Source of the DNA: Flavobacteriales bacterium 32-34-25
Lineage (GTDB): Bacteria; Bacteroidota; Bacteroidia; Flavobacteriales; Flavobacteriaceae
Assembly: GCA_002280815.1 (NCBI GenBank)
Contig: NCET01000088.1
Coordinates: 1 to 39,796 of the forward strand
Reading direction: 5' to 3'
DNA: 39,796 nt
Position numbers and translations under genes: made by a program. The notes beneath the pieces are model-generated. The model worked only from the letters and a program-made list of their open reading frames with translations, did no database searches and was not told the DNA's origin. Positions 10,301-19,448 of this stretch are shown here, piece after piece. Every line of letters begins with the position of its first letter. Positions within the stretch are counted from its first letter, which is position 1.

Positions 10301-10888
10301 ATTATCAAAGCGAGAATTTTTCCTCAACTCACCAGCAATATTATAAAAGTCATTGACAGTACCTTGCCCTGTAGCTGTATAATCAGGCTCATTAAAAGGA
10401 GAGACAGAAGTAACTGTAAGCCCTTGATCTTGATGAAGCTTGGTCGTTATATCAATCAATTTTGCCCAATTAACAGCATTACCATAAAAATAAGCATCAA
10501 CTTTTGGATGATCACTATTAAGCACTACTTTTGAGTTTGTACCTAAATACTGCTTTATAATATTGATTCTTAAATTAGTATTTGTAAGTGCGTCACCTTG
10601 TAATTGAGTACCATTTAATAATGAATTGGTAGGCATAAATGAGGATCTTACTACATCTATCCGGTCTGAGCCCATAAAAGCAATCCCTCTACGAATATTT
10701 ACATCCGAAAGCCAAGCCAGGTCTAACCCCCATTCAATGGGTTTAGAAACTCCTGATGCTGAAATATTATATGATACTGTTCTGTCTGGAATTGGTTGTG
10801 CTACTAAGTTAGCACTTGCGCTAATTTGCGCATTGAGTTTGAATCCATAGAGCAACAGAATCACAATTGAAATTGTAATTTTTTTCAT
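7394..10888 (-). CDS. Modular clan-A (GH30-like) glycoside hydrolase with T9SS type A signal
   Basis: This intact 1164-aa secreted protein starts MKKITISIVILLLYGFKLNAQ, a signal peptide. Residues about 25-385 form a TIM-barrel hydrolase: TVTSVSPFNEPDY carries the NEP acid/base Glu167 of clan A, and a later Glu in NDELHNVMEAMVG is a candidate nucleophile. I place it nearest GH30, but subfamily and substrate are uncertain. A ricin-type lectin module follows at about 390-530 (three QQW repeats), then an Fn3 domain (about 540-630), a LamG/concanavalin-like domain (about 635-790), a cadherin-like VCBS-type domain (about 800-890), a linker domain, and a T9SS type A signal from about 1085 (FAYPNPTSGSFQI to the C-terminus). 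It is probably released to, or anchored at, the cell surface as the endo-acting enzyme of the PUL. Confidence 0.85.
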   Translation of the reverse strand: MKKITISIVILLLYGFKLNAQISASANLVAQPIPDRTVSYNISASGVSKPIEWGLDLAWLSDVNIRRGIAFMGSDRIDVVRSSFMPTNSLLNGTQLQGDALTNTNLRINIIKQYLGTNSKVVLNSDHPKVDAYFYGNAVNWAKLIDITTKLHQDQGLTVTSVSPFNEPDYTATGQGTVNDFYNIAGELRKNSRFDNIRISGGNTLNNDQALVWYNQLKDRLDEGNTHQLAGSFDNYANFYQTVRANGHHATNDELHNVMEAMVGVEYGLQTGIWWGTAELARGEFVKASDGVRLGYAEHRPNWTAASVYRNLDGKVQLFGGTSERQSATTTYRFVSKERDVYYDGYGPQREYTMVLSGGTGYQQGQTNAEQMVKVSWGEDIQPVINGRYVLVNRNSGKVMEVAGGSIDRGVNVQQGTYSGATYQQWDVTPVDSRVGGDFSYFTLSSAYSGKSPDIINFSLDNGGNIIVWDNVKSSNQQWYFDYAEDGWFYIRSRHSAKCLDVDNSSIANGGNIQQWEKNGGFNQQWRLLAVGAPIEFVSPSAPSNLVATAKAESILLDWSESPESDVAGYTIYRSESVAGPYNTIARNITSTAFVDNTATTTGTYFYKIKAIDKSLNRSAYSNEATATTTGSNVLVAQLQFEGNTLDQSVNLNHSATLGGATFVNGVSSNSKAIALNGTNAFVQLPSTLVNQQEITVATWVNWQGGANWQRIFDFGNGETEYMFLTPKSGTNQLYFGIKNGSAEQGLNAPALAAGKWSHVAVTLGATGARMYVNGLMVAESSTVTIKPLDFKPVLNYIGRSQYPDPLFNGNVDDFRVYNYALSANEIDQISNVAPIAVAEQIVVKEKAGSAIILVGEATTVLANDTDVNNDTLTAILVSNVTNGTLMLNSNGTFNYTHNGSETTSDSFTYKANDGTIDGNVVTVTISITPFNLPYNNFSIETKSETCANKNNGEISISGVATYNYTATINNANYNFVNNSLSIPNLAPGTYTVCIGITGKIFQQCYTVTIAKGGTITAKSTTVSSNKMVVEITEGTAPFEILVNGISQFETNSSNFTVDAKPGDVMEVKTAKVCEGIYTKSFVDDMGGIFAYPNPTSGSFQISVPTSKKEVYIELYAVSGTLISKKTYLVVNQSVELNLENEAVGVYLAKVYLDKEVSLTIIKK

Positions 10889-10923
10889 GAATTTGGTTAT
10901 TTTATTGGTTTTGGTTTAGTTAA

Positions 10924-10960
10924 AATAAATGTCTATTCAACACTTACAAAAAAAGACGAG
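10924..10960 (-). promoter_or_regulatory. Promoter-proximal block shared with susC (copy 2)
   Basis: This block matches 6226-6260 in about 30 of 35 positions and lies 36-72 bp before the ATG of the clan-A glycosidase gene. On the minus strand it contains GTGTTGAATAGACATTTA. Its close distance to the start codon here fits a core promoter or 5' leader. The -7 element is not a clean TAnnTTTG. Confidence 0.5.
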
Positions 10961-10984
10961 TATCTCTAACTTATCTATGTTATG

Positions 10985-11050
10985 CCTACAAATCTAACAC
11001 AAGCTCTCTAACACAAAGAGGGGAGTTTTGGTATAAAAAGAGGGGTAAAT
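10985..11050 (-). promoter_or_regulatory. PUL box, copy B: paired GGGG half-sites upstream of the clan-A glycosidase
   Basis: GGGG at 11020-11023 (followed by AGTTTTG) and GGGG at 11042-11045 (followed by TAAATTG) have the same 22-bp period as copies A and C. The left flank ACAAATCTAACACAAGCTCT is nearly identical to copy A. It is about 130 bp before the start codon. The rest of the 353-bp gap (10889-11241) holds the shared promoter block and the terminator of the neighbouring GH105 locus. Confidence 0.6.
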
Positions 11051-11182
11051 TGACATTAATTGAAAAAAGAAGTATTATTTTTCAACTTGCAATAAAAAAA
11101 AGCAAAACCGCATAATAATTAATAGATTAAAAAAGTCAAGCTGATAACAGTATCGCTAATATTTATTGTTATTTATACAAAT

Positions 11183-11225
11183 AAAAAATGTCTGTATCTC
11201 AAACATGAAACACAGACATTTTTTA
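11183..11225 (-). terminator. Rho-independent terminator downstream of the GH105 locus
   Basis: AAAAAATGTCTGT and ACAGACATTTTTT form a stem around a loop of about 16 nt. On the minus strand the right side ends in a T-run, as expected 17 bp after the GH105 stop codon. Confidence 0.7.
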
Positions 11226-11241
11226 AATTTTAATTTGAAAA

Positions 11242-12406
11242 CTATTTCACAAAACGAAACATTTCTGAAGCAGCTAATAAAAAAGCACCCACACCAAAAT
11301 CAGCAGTGGAGTTTTTATCAACTACTTGACCCGGAATCGCTTTTTCACCAATAGGCTGTACATATCCAACCGTACCATCAGCCTGAAGTGCGAATTGGGT
11401 TAAATAATTCCATGATTTCTCTACTACAGGCAAATAGGTAGCTTTATCTAAAATCCCATTATTAATTCCCCATAAATAACCGTAAGTAAAAAAGGCGGTC
11501 CCACTGGTTTCTGGCCCTGGAGCATGTTCCGGATCTAAAATACTTCTTGTCCAATAGCCTTCTTTTTGTTGAACAGCAGTTAAAGCTTTGGCCATATCTT
11601 TAAAACGATTGATATATTCTTGTTTGTGTTTAGCATTTTTGGGTAAATCCTGAATAATTTTGGCGTAGCCTGCAAAAATCCATCCATCTCCTCTGGCCCA
11701 AAAGTCTTTTTTTCCATTGGCACTTTTGTGTTTTGGATACACGTATTTAGCATCACGGAAATACAATTTCGATTCCTCATCATACATAATACTATTGGCA
11801 TGTGTTAAATAAGTATGTAGTTTTTCTAAGTACATTTCGTTACTAGTCACATGATACAACTTGGTCATCACCGGCATTACCATATACAAACCATCAACCC
11901 ACCACCAATAATCAGTAGCAGCAGTACTCATTTGGTATTCCATGGTATTCCATTACCTCACGAGCACGAGCAATTTTATGAGCATCTTTTCTTCCTGTAA
12001 AATTGTATAAGTCGATATAGGTTTGAAAACAAATTTGCCAGTCGCCAAACAGCACATGCTTATCGGTTTCTCCATAATTGTATTTCCATTCGGATTTATT
12101 ATTAGATTTGGCTCCCATCCACTGATTTTTCTCAGCCCAAGCATTCGAATAATCAATATATTTCTTGTTCTTAGTAACCTTATAGGCCTCCATATTTCCA
12201 GTATGATAAGCCGCTATATTCCAGAACGCATTCCCTAATTCAGGATGTGTACTTTGCCAGCGACTGTTTACTTTATCAATAATCGCAATTACTTCTTTTT
12301 TAGATTCCTTAATAGCACTTCCTGATTTTACCGCGGTACTTTTACAACTAACAACCACTGCAGCAACAGCAGCCATTAGAATAAAAAATGGTTTTTTAAA
12401 ATTCAT
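11242..12406 (-). pseudogene. GH105-family unsaturated glycuronyl hydrolase, frameshifted by a 10-bp tandem duplication
   Basis: The N-terminal part (12406 to 11912) has a lipoprotein signal (VVVSC, Cys21) and continues to AREVMEYHG before going out of frame. The C-terminal part (from about 11943 to 11242) continues YQMSTAATDYWWWVDGLYM with the GH105 hallmarks FWARGDGWIF, GPETSGTAFFTYGYLWGI and STADFGVGAFLLAASEM. The break sits exactly on two adjacent copies of GGTATTCCAT (11934-11953). Removing one copy joins the frames as MEYQMSTAATDYWWW, giving a full-length protein of about 385 aa. GH105 enzymes remove the unsaturated uronic acid left by polysaccharide lyases, for example from rhamnogalacturonan. 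The gene follows the HTCS stub closely in the same direction. Unless this is a sequencing error, the enzyme is not made. Confidence 0.88.
11934..11953. repeat. 10-bp perfect tandem duplication that breaks the GH105 gene
   Basis: Two abutting copies of GGTATTCCAT. Ten bases is not a multiple of three, so the insertion of one copy shifts the frame; a single copy restores a continuous GH105 protein. Confidence 0.95.
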
Positions 12407-12427
12407 ATATATTAGATTAGGTGTTTT

Positions 12428-12814
12428 TTATTTTGAAGCGTGGTCAATTGGGATTTCTTGTCCTGACCAAATTTCATTTCGGGTCCCACATATACTTACA
12501 ACTCTATTATTGATTAACGAATTAGCATCATTGGGTTCATTTCTATAATTCAAAAAATTATACCCATCAAACCTGCTTATCCCATCATAAGTCCCAAACC
12601 ACATTAAACCTCGTTTGTCTTTGTAAACAGAAGTTACTGCATTATTAGCTAATCCATTTTCAACTGCATTATTAGCTAATCCATTTTCAATACCAATGTA
12701 TCCAATATCATACTTTTCTTTACTATAAGCCGAAACAGGCGACTTAGGTACAAGCTGCGAATTAATCGTAAAAGAGATCAAAAGCATTAAAAACAATAGT
12801 ATTCTATTTATCAA
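12428..12814 (-). pseudogene. N-terminal stub of a hybrid two-component (HTCS) PUL regulator
   Basis: The 128-aa frame begins with a signal peptide or membrane anchor (MINRILLFLMLLISFTINSQ) from a TTG start. It continues with the first Reg_prop propeller repeats: IGIENGLANNAV, VYKDKRGLMWFGTYDGISRF, DGYNFLNYRNEPNDANSL, SICGTRNEIW. HTCS regulators are normally around 1300 aa or more, with periplasmic propellers, histidine kinase, receiver and AraC-type HTH. Everything after the first propeller blades is missing here. The last 12 residues (SGQEIPIDHASK) do not look like an HTCS and may be the tail of another gene fused by a deletion. A 27-bp in-frame tandem duplication doubles ENGLANNAV. The position between PUL enzyme genes suggests this was the local activator. 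Its loss is seen; its former targets are inferred. Confidence 0.8.
12636..12689. repeat. 27-bp perfect tandem duplication inside the HTCS stub
   Basis: Two abutting 27-bp copies (12636-12662 and 12663-12689) encode the nine-residue unit ENGLANNAV twice. The duplication is in frame. Confidence 0.95.
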
Positions 12815-12921
12815 AATACACTTTGGTTAGTTGGTTAGGAATATTTTTATTCAAATTTTAGGTTTCGCTCAACATCCTTTATATCAGCGTTAAAAAAGAG
12901 CGGTGGTTTAAACCCTAAAAT

Positions 12922-12957
12922 TAGAAAAACCTATGAATAAATATCATAGGTTTTCTA
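12922..12957 (-). terminator. Terminator downstream of the GH2 gene
   Basis: TAGAAAAACCTATGA and ATCATAGGTTTTCTA form a stem of about 14 bp about 25 bp after the GH2 stop codon. On the minus strand it ends in TTTTTC. Confidence 0.65.
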
Positions 12958-12982
12958 AAGAAACACACAAAAAAACACTAAA

Positions 12983-16102
<3,120 letters not shown>

Positions 16103-16278
16103 TTAATTCTCTTTATATTACTTGGATTTCAAAATTTAAAATTTCAGAAAATTTATTCATAATTGACTTTATTACACTATTGAAAAAAAATATTCAAAAA
16201 AAATACTTTAACACAAAATATAAAGCCAAATAATCAACAATATCTAAATCACAAATTTAAACAACACCACAAAAGAGA

Positions 16279-16311
16279 TGAGGGGTATTAAGATAAAATA
16301 ACGGGGGTAAA
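16279..16311 (-). promoter_or_regulatory. PUL box, copy C: paired GGGG half-sites upstream of the GH2 gene
   Basis: GGGG at 16282-16285 (followed by TATTAAG) and GGGG at 16304-16307 (followed by TAAATTG) are again 22 bp apart, about 180 bp before the GH2 start. The flanks agree less with copies A and B than the half-sites do, which points to the half-sites as the selected part. The remaining noncoding sequence between 16103 and 16463 is A/T-rich with nothing else I can assign. Confidence 0.6.
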
Positions 16312-16463
16312 TTGGCATTAATGACTAAAAATTGGTTTTTATAAGAGTGATAAACAAAAAATCAATCTTAGAAATGAAATATTATTTTGTTTTTCTATTC
16401 CAAATAAAACTCTCGGACAAAGACTGTTTTGGGACCCACTACTTTCCAAAAAAAGGATAAAAC

Positions 16464-16493
16464 AAAAAAGCCCCTTCTTTCGAAGAGGCTTTT
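16464..16493 (-). terminator. Terminator downstream of tRNA-Leu
   Basis: AAAAAGCC..CTTC, a TTTC loop and GAAG.GGCTTT form a hairpin. On the minus strand it ends in TTTTTTG directly after the tRNA 3' end. Confidence 0.8.
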
Positions 16494-16494
16494 G

Positions 16495-16574
16495 TACCCG
16501 GAGCCGGAGTCGAACCGGCACGGTTTCCCACAGGTGTTTGAGACCAGCGCGTCTACCAATTCCGCCATCCGGGC
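16495..16574 (-). tRNA. tRNA-Leu (anticodon CAA)
   Basis: Read on the minus strand, the 80-nt gene starts GCCCGGA and ends TCCGGGT plus discriminator A, forming a seven-pair acceptor stem with a terminal G-U. The D-arm GCGGAATTGGTAGACGC is leucine-type. The anticodon loop CTCAAAC gives anticodon CAA, and the T-arm GCCGGTTCGACTCCGGC is perfect. The variable arm is short for a class II tRNA (about 11 nt). In the anticodon stem CTGGT/ACCTG the second pair is U-U, a mismatch. No CCA is encoded. Confidence 0.93.
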
Positions 16575-16732
16575 TTAGCAGACAGAGACAAAAACAATTG
16601 TCTCACGCAATAAAGAGATATTTAATGGTAGTTAAACATCTTTTCCTTTAACACGGTGCAAATGTAAAAAATATTATTAAAGTTTCTAAGAAAATTTCTT
16701 AAAATTTTACTTTCACAGTTAAATTAATTTTC

Positions 16733-16740
16733 TAAATTTG
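16733..16740 (+). promoter_or_regulatory. Bacteroidota -7 box of the prs promoter
   Basis: TAAATTTG is a perfect match to TAnnTTTG, about 120 bp before prs, implying a leader of about 115 nt. The -33 element is poor (TTTC at about the right distance). Confidence 0.55.
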
Positions 16741-16861
16741 CAGCTCGTTAAAACAGCATATACTAACTAACTCCACCCGAGGCATTTATACATATTTTGA
16801 CTTTAGAAAAAAGACAAAGCCGAATTGTATGCAGCGCATCGGAATAAAAACAACAAATTAA

Positions 16862-17803
16862 ATGTCACAAAAAGAACCAGAAGCTAAAATTTTTGCTTGT
16901 TCACAAAGTGTCTATCTAGCTGAAAAAATTTCGAAAGAATACGGTATTCCATTAGGAAAAGTGTCAATGTCACACTATAGCGATGGTGAATTCCAACCTT
17001 CTTACGAAGAATCTATAAGAGGTTTACGCGTTTTTATTGTTTGCTCTACTTTTCCAAATACGGATAATTTAATGGAGTTATTATTAATGATTGACGCTGC
17101 AAAACGCGCTTCAGCAAGACACATTACTGCAGTTATGCCATACTTTGGCTGGGCAAGACAAGACAGAAAAGACAAACCTAGAGTTCCAATTGGAGCAAAA
17201 CTAATTGCCAAAATGCTAGAAGCTGCAGGAGCAACAAGAATCATGACCATGGATTTACATGCAGACCAAATCCAGGGATTCTTTGAAAAACCAGTAGATC
17301 ATCTTTTTGCTTCAACAATATTCCTACCTTATGTAGAAAGCCTTAAGTTAGATAATTTAACTATTGCTTCTCCTGATATGGGAGGTTCTAAAAGAGCGTA
17401 TGCTTATTCTAAATTCTTAGAATCGGATGTAGTTATTTGCTACAAACAAAGAAAAGAAGCAAACATTATTGACACTATGGAATTAATTGGCGAAGTAAAA
17501 GGTCGCAATGTAATTCTGGTTGACGATATGATTGACACCGGTGGAACATTAGCAAAAGCAGCCGATTTAATGATTGAAAGAGGTGCATTGAGCGTTAGAG
17601 CTATTTGTACACACGCTATTTTATCTGGTAAAGCTTACGAAAGAATAGAAGAATCAAAACTAAGCGAATTAATTGTTACCGATTCTATCCCATTAAAGAA
17701 AGAATCAAAGAAAATTAGAGTCGTGAGTTGCGCACCACTTTTTGCCGAAGTAATGCAAATGGTACAACACAACAATTCCATTAGCGGGAAATTTATCATG
17801 TAG
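16862..17803 (+). CDS. prs: Ribose-phosphate pyrophosphokinase
   Basis: The 313-aa protein has the length and motifs of PRPP synthetase. These are SHYSDGEFQPSYEESIRG near the N-terminus, the ATP-binding GWARQDRKDKPRVPIGAKL, the metal and ATP loop TMDLHADQIQGFF, and the PRPP-binding loop NVILVDDMIDTGGTLAKAA near residue 220. It makes PRPP from ribose 5-phosphate and ATP for nucleotide, histidine and NAD synthesis in the cytoplasm. The ATG at 16862 gives the usual N-terminus. It is followed after 117 bp by rplY, and the prs-rplY-pth order is common in flavobacteria. The intervening DNA carries a REP-like repeat that begins on the stop codon. Confidence 0.98.
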   Translation: MSQKEPEAKIFACSQSVYLAEKISKEYGIPLGKVSMSHYSDGEFQPSYEESIRGLRVFIVCSTFPNTDNLMELLLMIDAAKRASARHITAVMPYFGWARQDRKDKPRVPIGAKLIAKMLEAAGATRIMTMDLHADQIQGFFEKPVDHLFASTIFLPYVESLKLDNLTIASPDMGGSKRAYAYSKFLESDVVICYKQRKEANIIDTMELIGEVKGRNVILVDDMIDTGGTLAKAADLMIERGALSVRAICTHAILSGKAYERIEESKLSELIVTDSIPLKKESKKIRVVSCAPLFAEVMQMVQHNNSISGKFIM

Positions 17804-17843
17804 TCATTGCGAGGAGTTTCGAGGTACGTGGCAAAGCAATCTC
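17803..17843. repeat. REP-like intergenic repeat (GTCATTGCGAGG type)
   Basis: GTCATTGCGAGGAG through GGCAAAGCAATCTC resembles the dispersed extragenic element GTCATTGCGAGG...GCAATC known from many bacterial genomes. The ends ATTGC and GCAAT are complementary. It starts on the last base of the prs stop codon and lies between prs and rplY. Confidence 0.6.
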
Positions 17844-17920
17844 ACTACAAAAAAAACAGTCTAAGTCCAGTACTTAGCACTTAAAAAAGAGTTTAATTAA
17901 TAACTATATAAATATTTAAA

Positions 17921-18532
17921 ATGAAATCGATTACAATTAAAGGATCAGAAAGAGAAAGCGTGGGCAAAGTAGCTACTAAAGCCTTACGTAATGCTGGAGC
18001 GGTTCCTTGCGTGTTATACGGAGGAGATCAACCAGTTCATTTTTCAGCAGAAGAAAAAGCATTCAAAAACTTGGTTTACACTCCAAACGCTCACACAGTT
18101 GTGATCGAACTTGAAAAAGGAAAATCATTTAATGCAGTTTTACAAGACATTCAGGTTCACCCAGTGACTGATAAAATTTTACATATTGACTTCTTTCAAC
18201 TTTATGCTGATAAAGAAATCACTATGGAAGTTCCTGTAAAAATCATCGGTAACTCTAAAGGAGTTATGGCAGGTGGAGATTTACGTTTAAACAACCGTAA
18301 ATTAAAAGTAAGAGCTTTACCAGCAAATCTTCCTGATTTCGTTGAAGCTGACATTACTCCATTGGACATGGGTAACAAATTATACGTTACTAAAGTTCCA
18401 ACTCCAAACTTTAAAATCATGCACCCAGACAACACAGTAATTTGTCAAGTGAAGATTTCTCGTGCTGCTATGAAAGCGGCTCAAGAGGCTGCAAAAGCTG
18501 CAAAAGCACCTGCAAAAGGAAAGAAAAAATAA
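17921..18532 (+). CDS. rplY: 50S ribosomal protein L25 / general stress protein Ctc
   Basis: This 203-aa long-form L25 (CTC family) binds 5S rRNA. The N-terminal L25 domain ([48 protein letters not shown]) is followed by the TL5 C-terminal beta domain ([32 protein letters not shown]). The alanine/lysine-rich tail ends GKKK. It lies between prs and pth. An independent hairpin terminator follows directly, so it does not read through into pth. No clear TAnnTTTG box is seen in the 117 bp before it, so it may share the prs transcript. Confidence 0.97.
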   Translation: MKSITIKGSERESVGKVATKALRNAGAVPCVLYGGDQPVHFSAEEKAFKNLVYTPNAHTVVIELEKGKSFNAVLQDIQVHPVTDKILHIDFFQLYADKEITMEVPVKIIGNSKGVMAGGDLRLNNRKLKVRALPANLPDFVEADITPLDMGNKLYVTKVPTPNFKIMHPDNTVICQVKISRAAMKAAQEAAKAAKAPAKGKKK

Positions 18533-18552
18533 TCTTTTTTCAATCATACTTA

Positions 18553-18585
18553 AAAGCATCAGTTTTACAACTGGTGCTTTTTTTT
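18553..18585 (+). terminator. Terminator after rplY
   Basis: AAGCATCAGTT, a TTAC loop and AACTGGTGCTT followed by eight T form a canonical Rho-independent terminator about 20 bp after the rplY stop. Confidence 0.88.
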
Positions 18586-18745
18586 ACAGCCACAATACTT
18601 TCAACTACAAATCCACCTGCCATTCGCTAAATCTTTTCCTGGCTAAAGAAGCCAGAAAAAGGATGCCGCTGCTGTCAGGGCTAGACCAGCTCTTCTTATT
18701 TTCAAAACAACAAATAATCCCATTTAACAAGTCAACAAATTATAC

Positions 18746-18753
18746 TATTTTTG
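18746..18753 (+). promoter_or_regulatory. -7 box of the pth promoter
   Basis: TATTTTTG matches TAnnTTTG. Transcription would start at about 18759, on or after the ATG at 18758, which argues that translation begins at the next ATG at 18818. Confidence 0.55.
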
Positions 18754-18817
18754 CAGCATGTTAAAATGGATCAACCAGCTGTTTTCAACAACAAAAACAG
18801 CAGACAAAACAGATAAT

Positions 18818-19393
18818 ATGAAGAAATTTCTAATTGTAGGACTAGGAAACATAGGTGCCGAATACGTAAACACCCGTCACAATATTGGATTTAAAATAGT
18901 AGATTTTTTAGCTCGAAAAGAAGGGCTTGATTTTCAAACCGTAAAACTGGGTTCTCTAGCCGAATACAAATTCAAAGGAAGAAGCTTTTTACTTTTAAAA
19001 CCCAACACCTACATGAATTTGAGCGGAAAAGCCGTTCAATATTGGATGGAAAAAGAAAAAATTCCGTTAGAAAACATCTTTGTTATCACCGACGATTTAA
19101 ACCTTTCTTTTGGAACTATCCGAATTAAACCTAAAGGAAGTGATGGCGGTCATAACGGATTAAAGAACATCAATTTAGTTTTAAACACCAATCAATACAC
19201 TCGTTTCCGTTTTGGAATTAGCGACGAATTCGACGAATTCAAAAAAGGGAAACAAGTAGATTACGTACTAGGCGAATGGAACGCTGCCGAAAACGAAGCA
19301 CTTCCAGAACGTTTAGAACTCGCTTCTGAAATCATTAAATCTTTTGGAACTGCAGGCTTAGAAAACACCATGACCTCATTTAATGGAAAATAA
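18818..19393 (+). CDS. pth: Peptidyl-tRNA hydrolase
   Basis: From the ATG at 18818 the protein is 191 aa, the normal size of Pth. It begins MKKFLIVGLGNIGAEY with the GLGN motif, and has catalytic His21 in NTRHNIGF, KPNTYMNLSG, ITDDLNLSFGTIRIKPKGS and GGHNGLKNI. It frees peptides from peptidyl-tRNA that dropped off the ribosome. The frame extends 20 codons upstream to 18758, but the promoter box at 18746-18753 makes that ATG part of the transcription start region, so I chose 18818. A nine-base perfect tandem duplication at 19223-19240 gives SDEFDEFKKG, probably adding three residues (DEF) in frame. Activity is likely unaffected. Confidence 0.95.
   Translation: MKKFLIVGLGNIGAEYVNTRHNIGFKIVDFLARKEGLDFQTVKLGSLAEYKFKGRSFLLLKPNTYMNLSGKAVQYWMEKEKIPLENIFVITDDLNLSFGTIRIKPKGSDGGHNGLKNINLVLNTNQYTRFRFGISDEFDEFKKGKQVDYVLGEWNAAENEALPERLELASEIIKSFGTAGLENTMTSFNGK
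19223..19240. repeat. 9-bp perfect tandem duplication inside pth
   Basis: Two abutting copies of GACGAATTC encode DEF-DEF in frame, in the loop between the core and the C-terminal helix region. It is the same type of event as the 10-, 27- and 44-bp duplications elsewhere in the window. Confidence 0.9.
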
Positions 19394-19430
19394 AAAAAGG
19401 CTGAAAAAATCAATATTTTTCAGCCTTTTT
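19392..19430. terminator. Bidirectional terminator between pth and the metzincin gene
   Basis: AAAAAAGGCTGAAAAA and ATTTTTCAGCCTTTTT form a long hairpin with A-run and T-run on its two sides. It can end transcription of pth from the left and of the convergent protease gene from the right. Confidence 0.88.
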
Positions 19431-19448
19431 CTATTATAAAACACGGGA

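Noticed and set aside
11166-11354. Plus-strand 62-aa ORF
   Set aside because: Runs across the GH105 terminator and antisense to the GH105 C-terminus; no signature.
16339-16521. Minus-strand 60-aa ORF
   Set aside because: Overlaps tRNA-Leu and its terminator, so it is not a protein gene.
18600-18740. Possible degenerate flavobacterial repeat between rplY and pth (CTGGCTAAAGAAGCCAG and following)
   Set aside because: A short hairpin is visible, but without other copies in the window I cannot support a repeat family.
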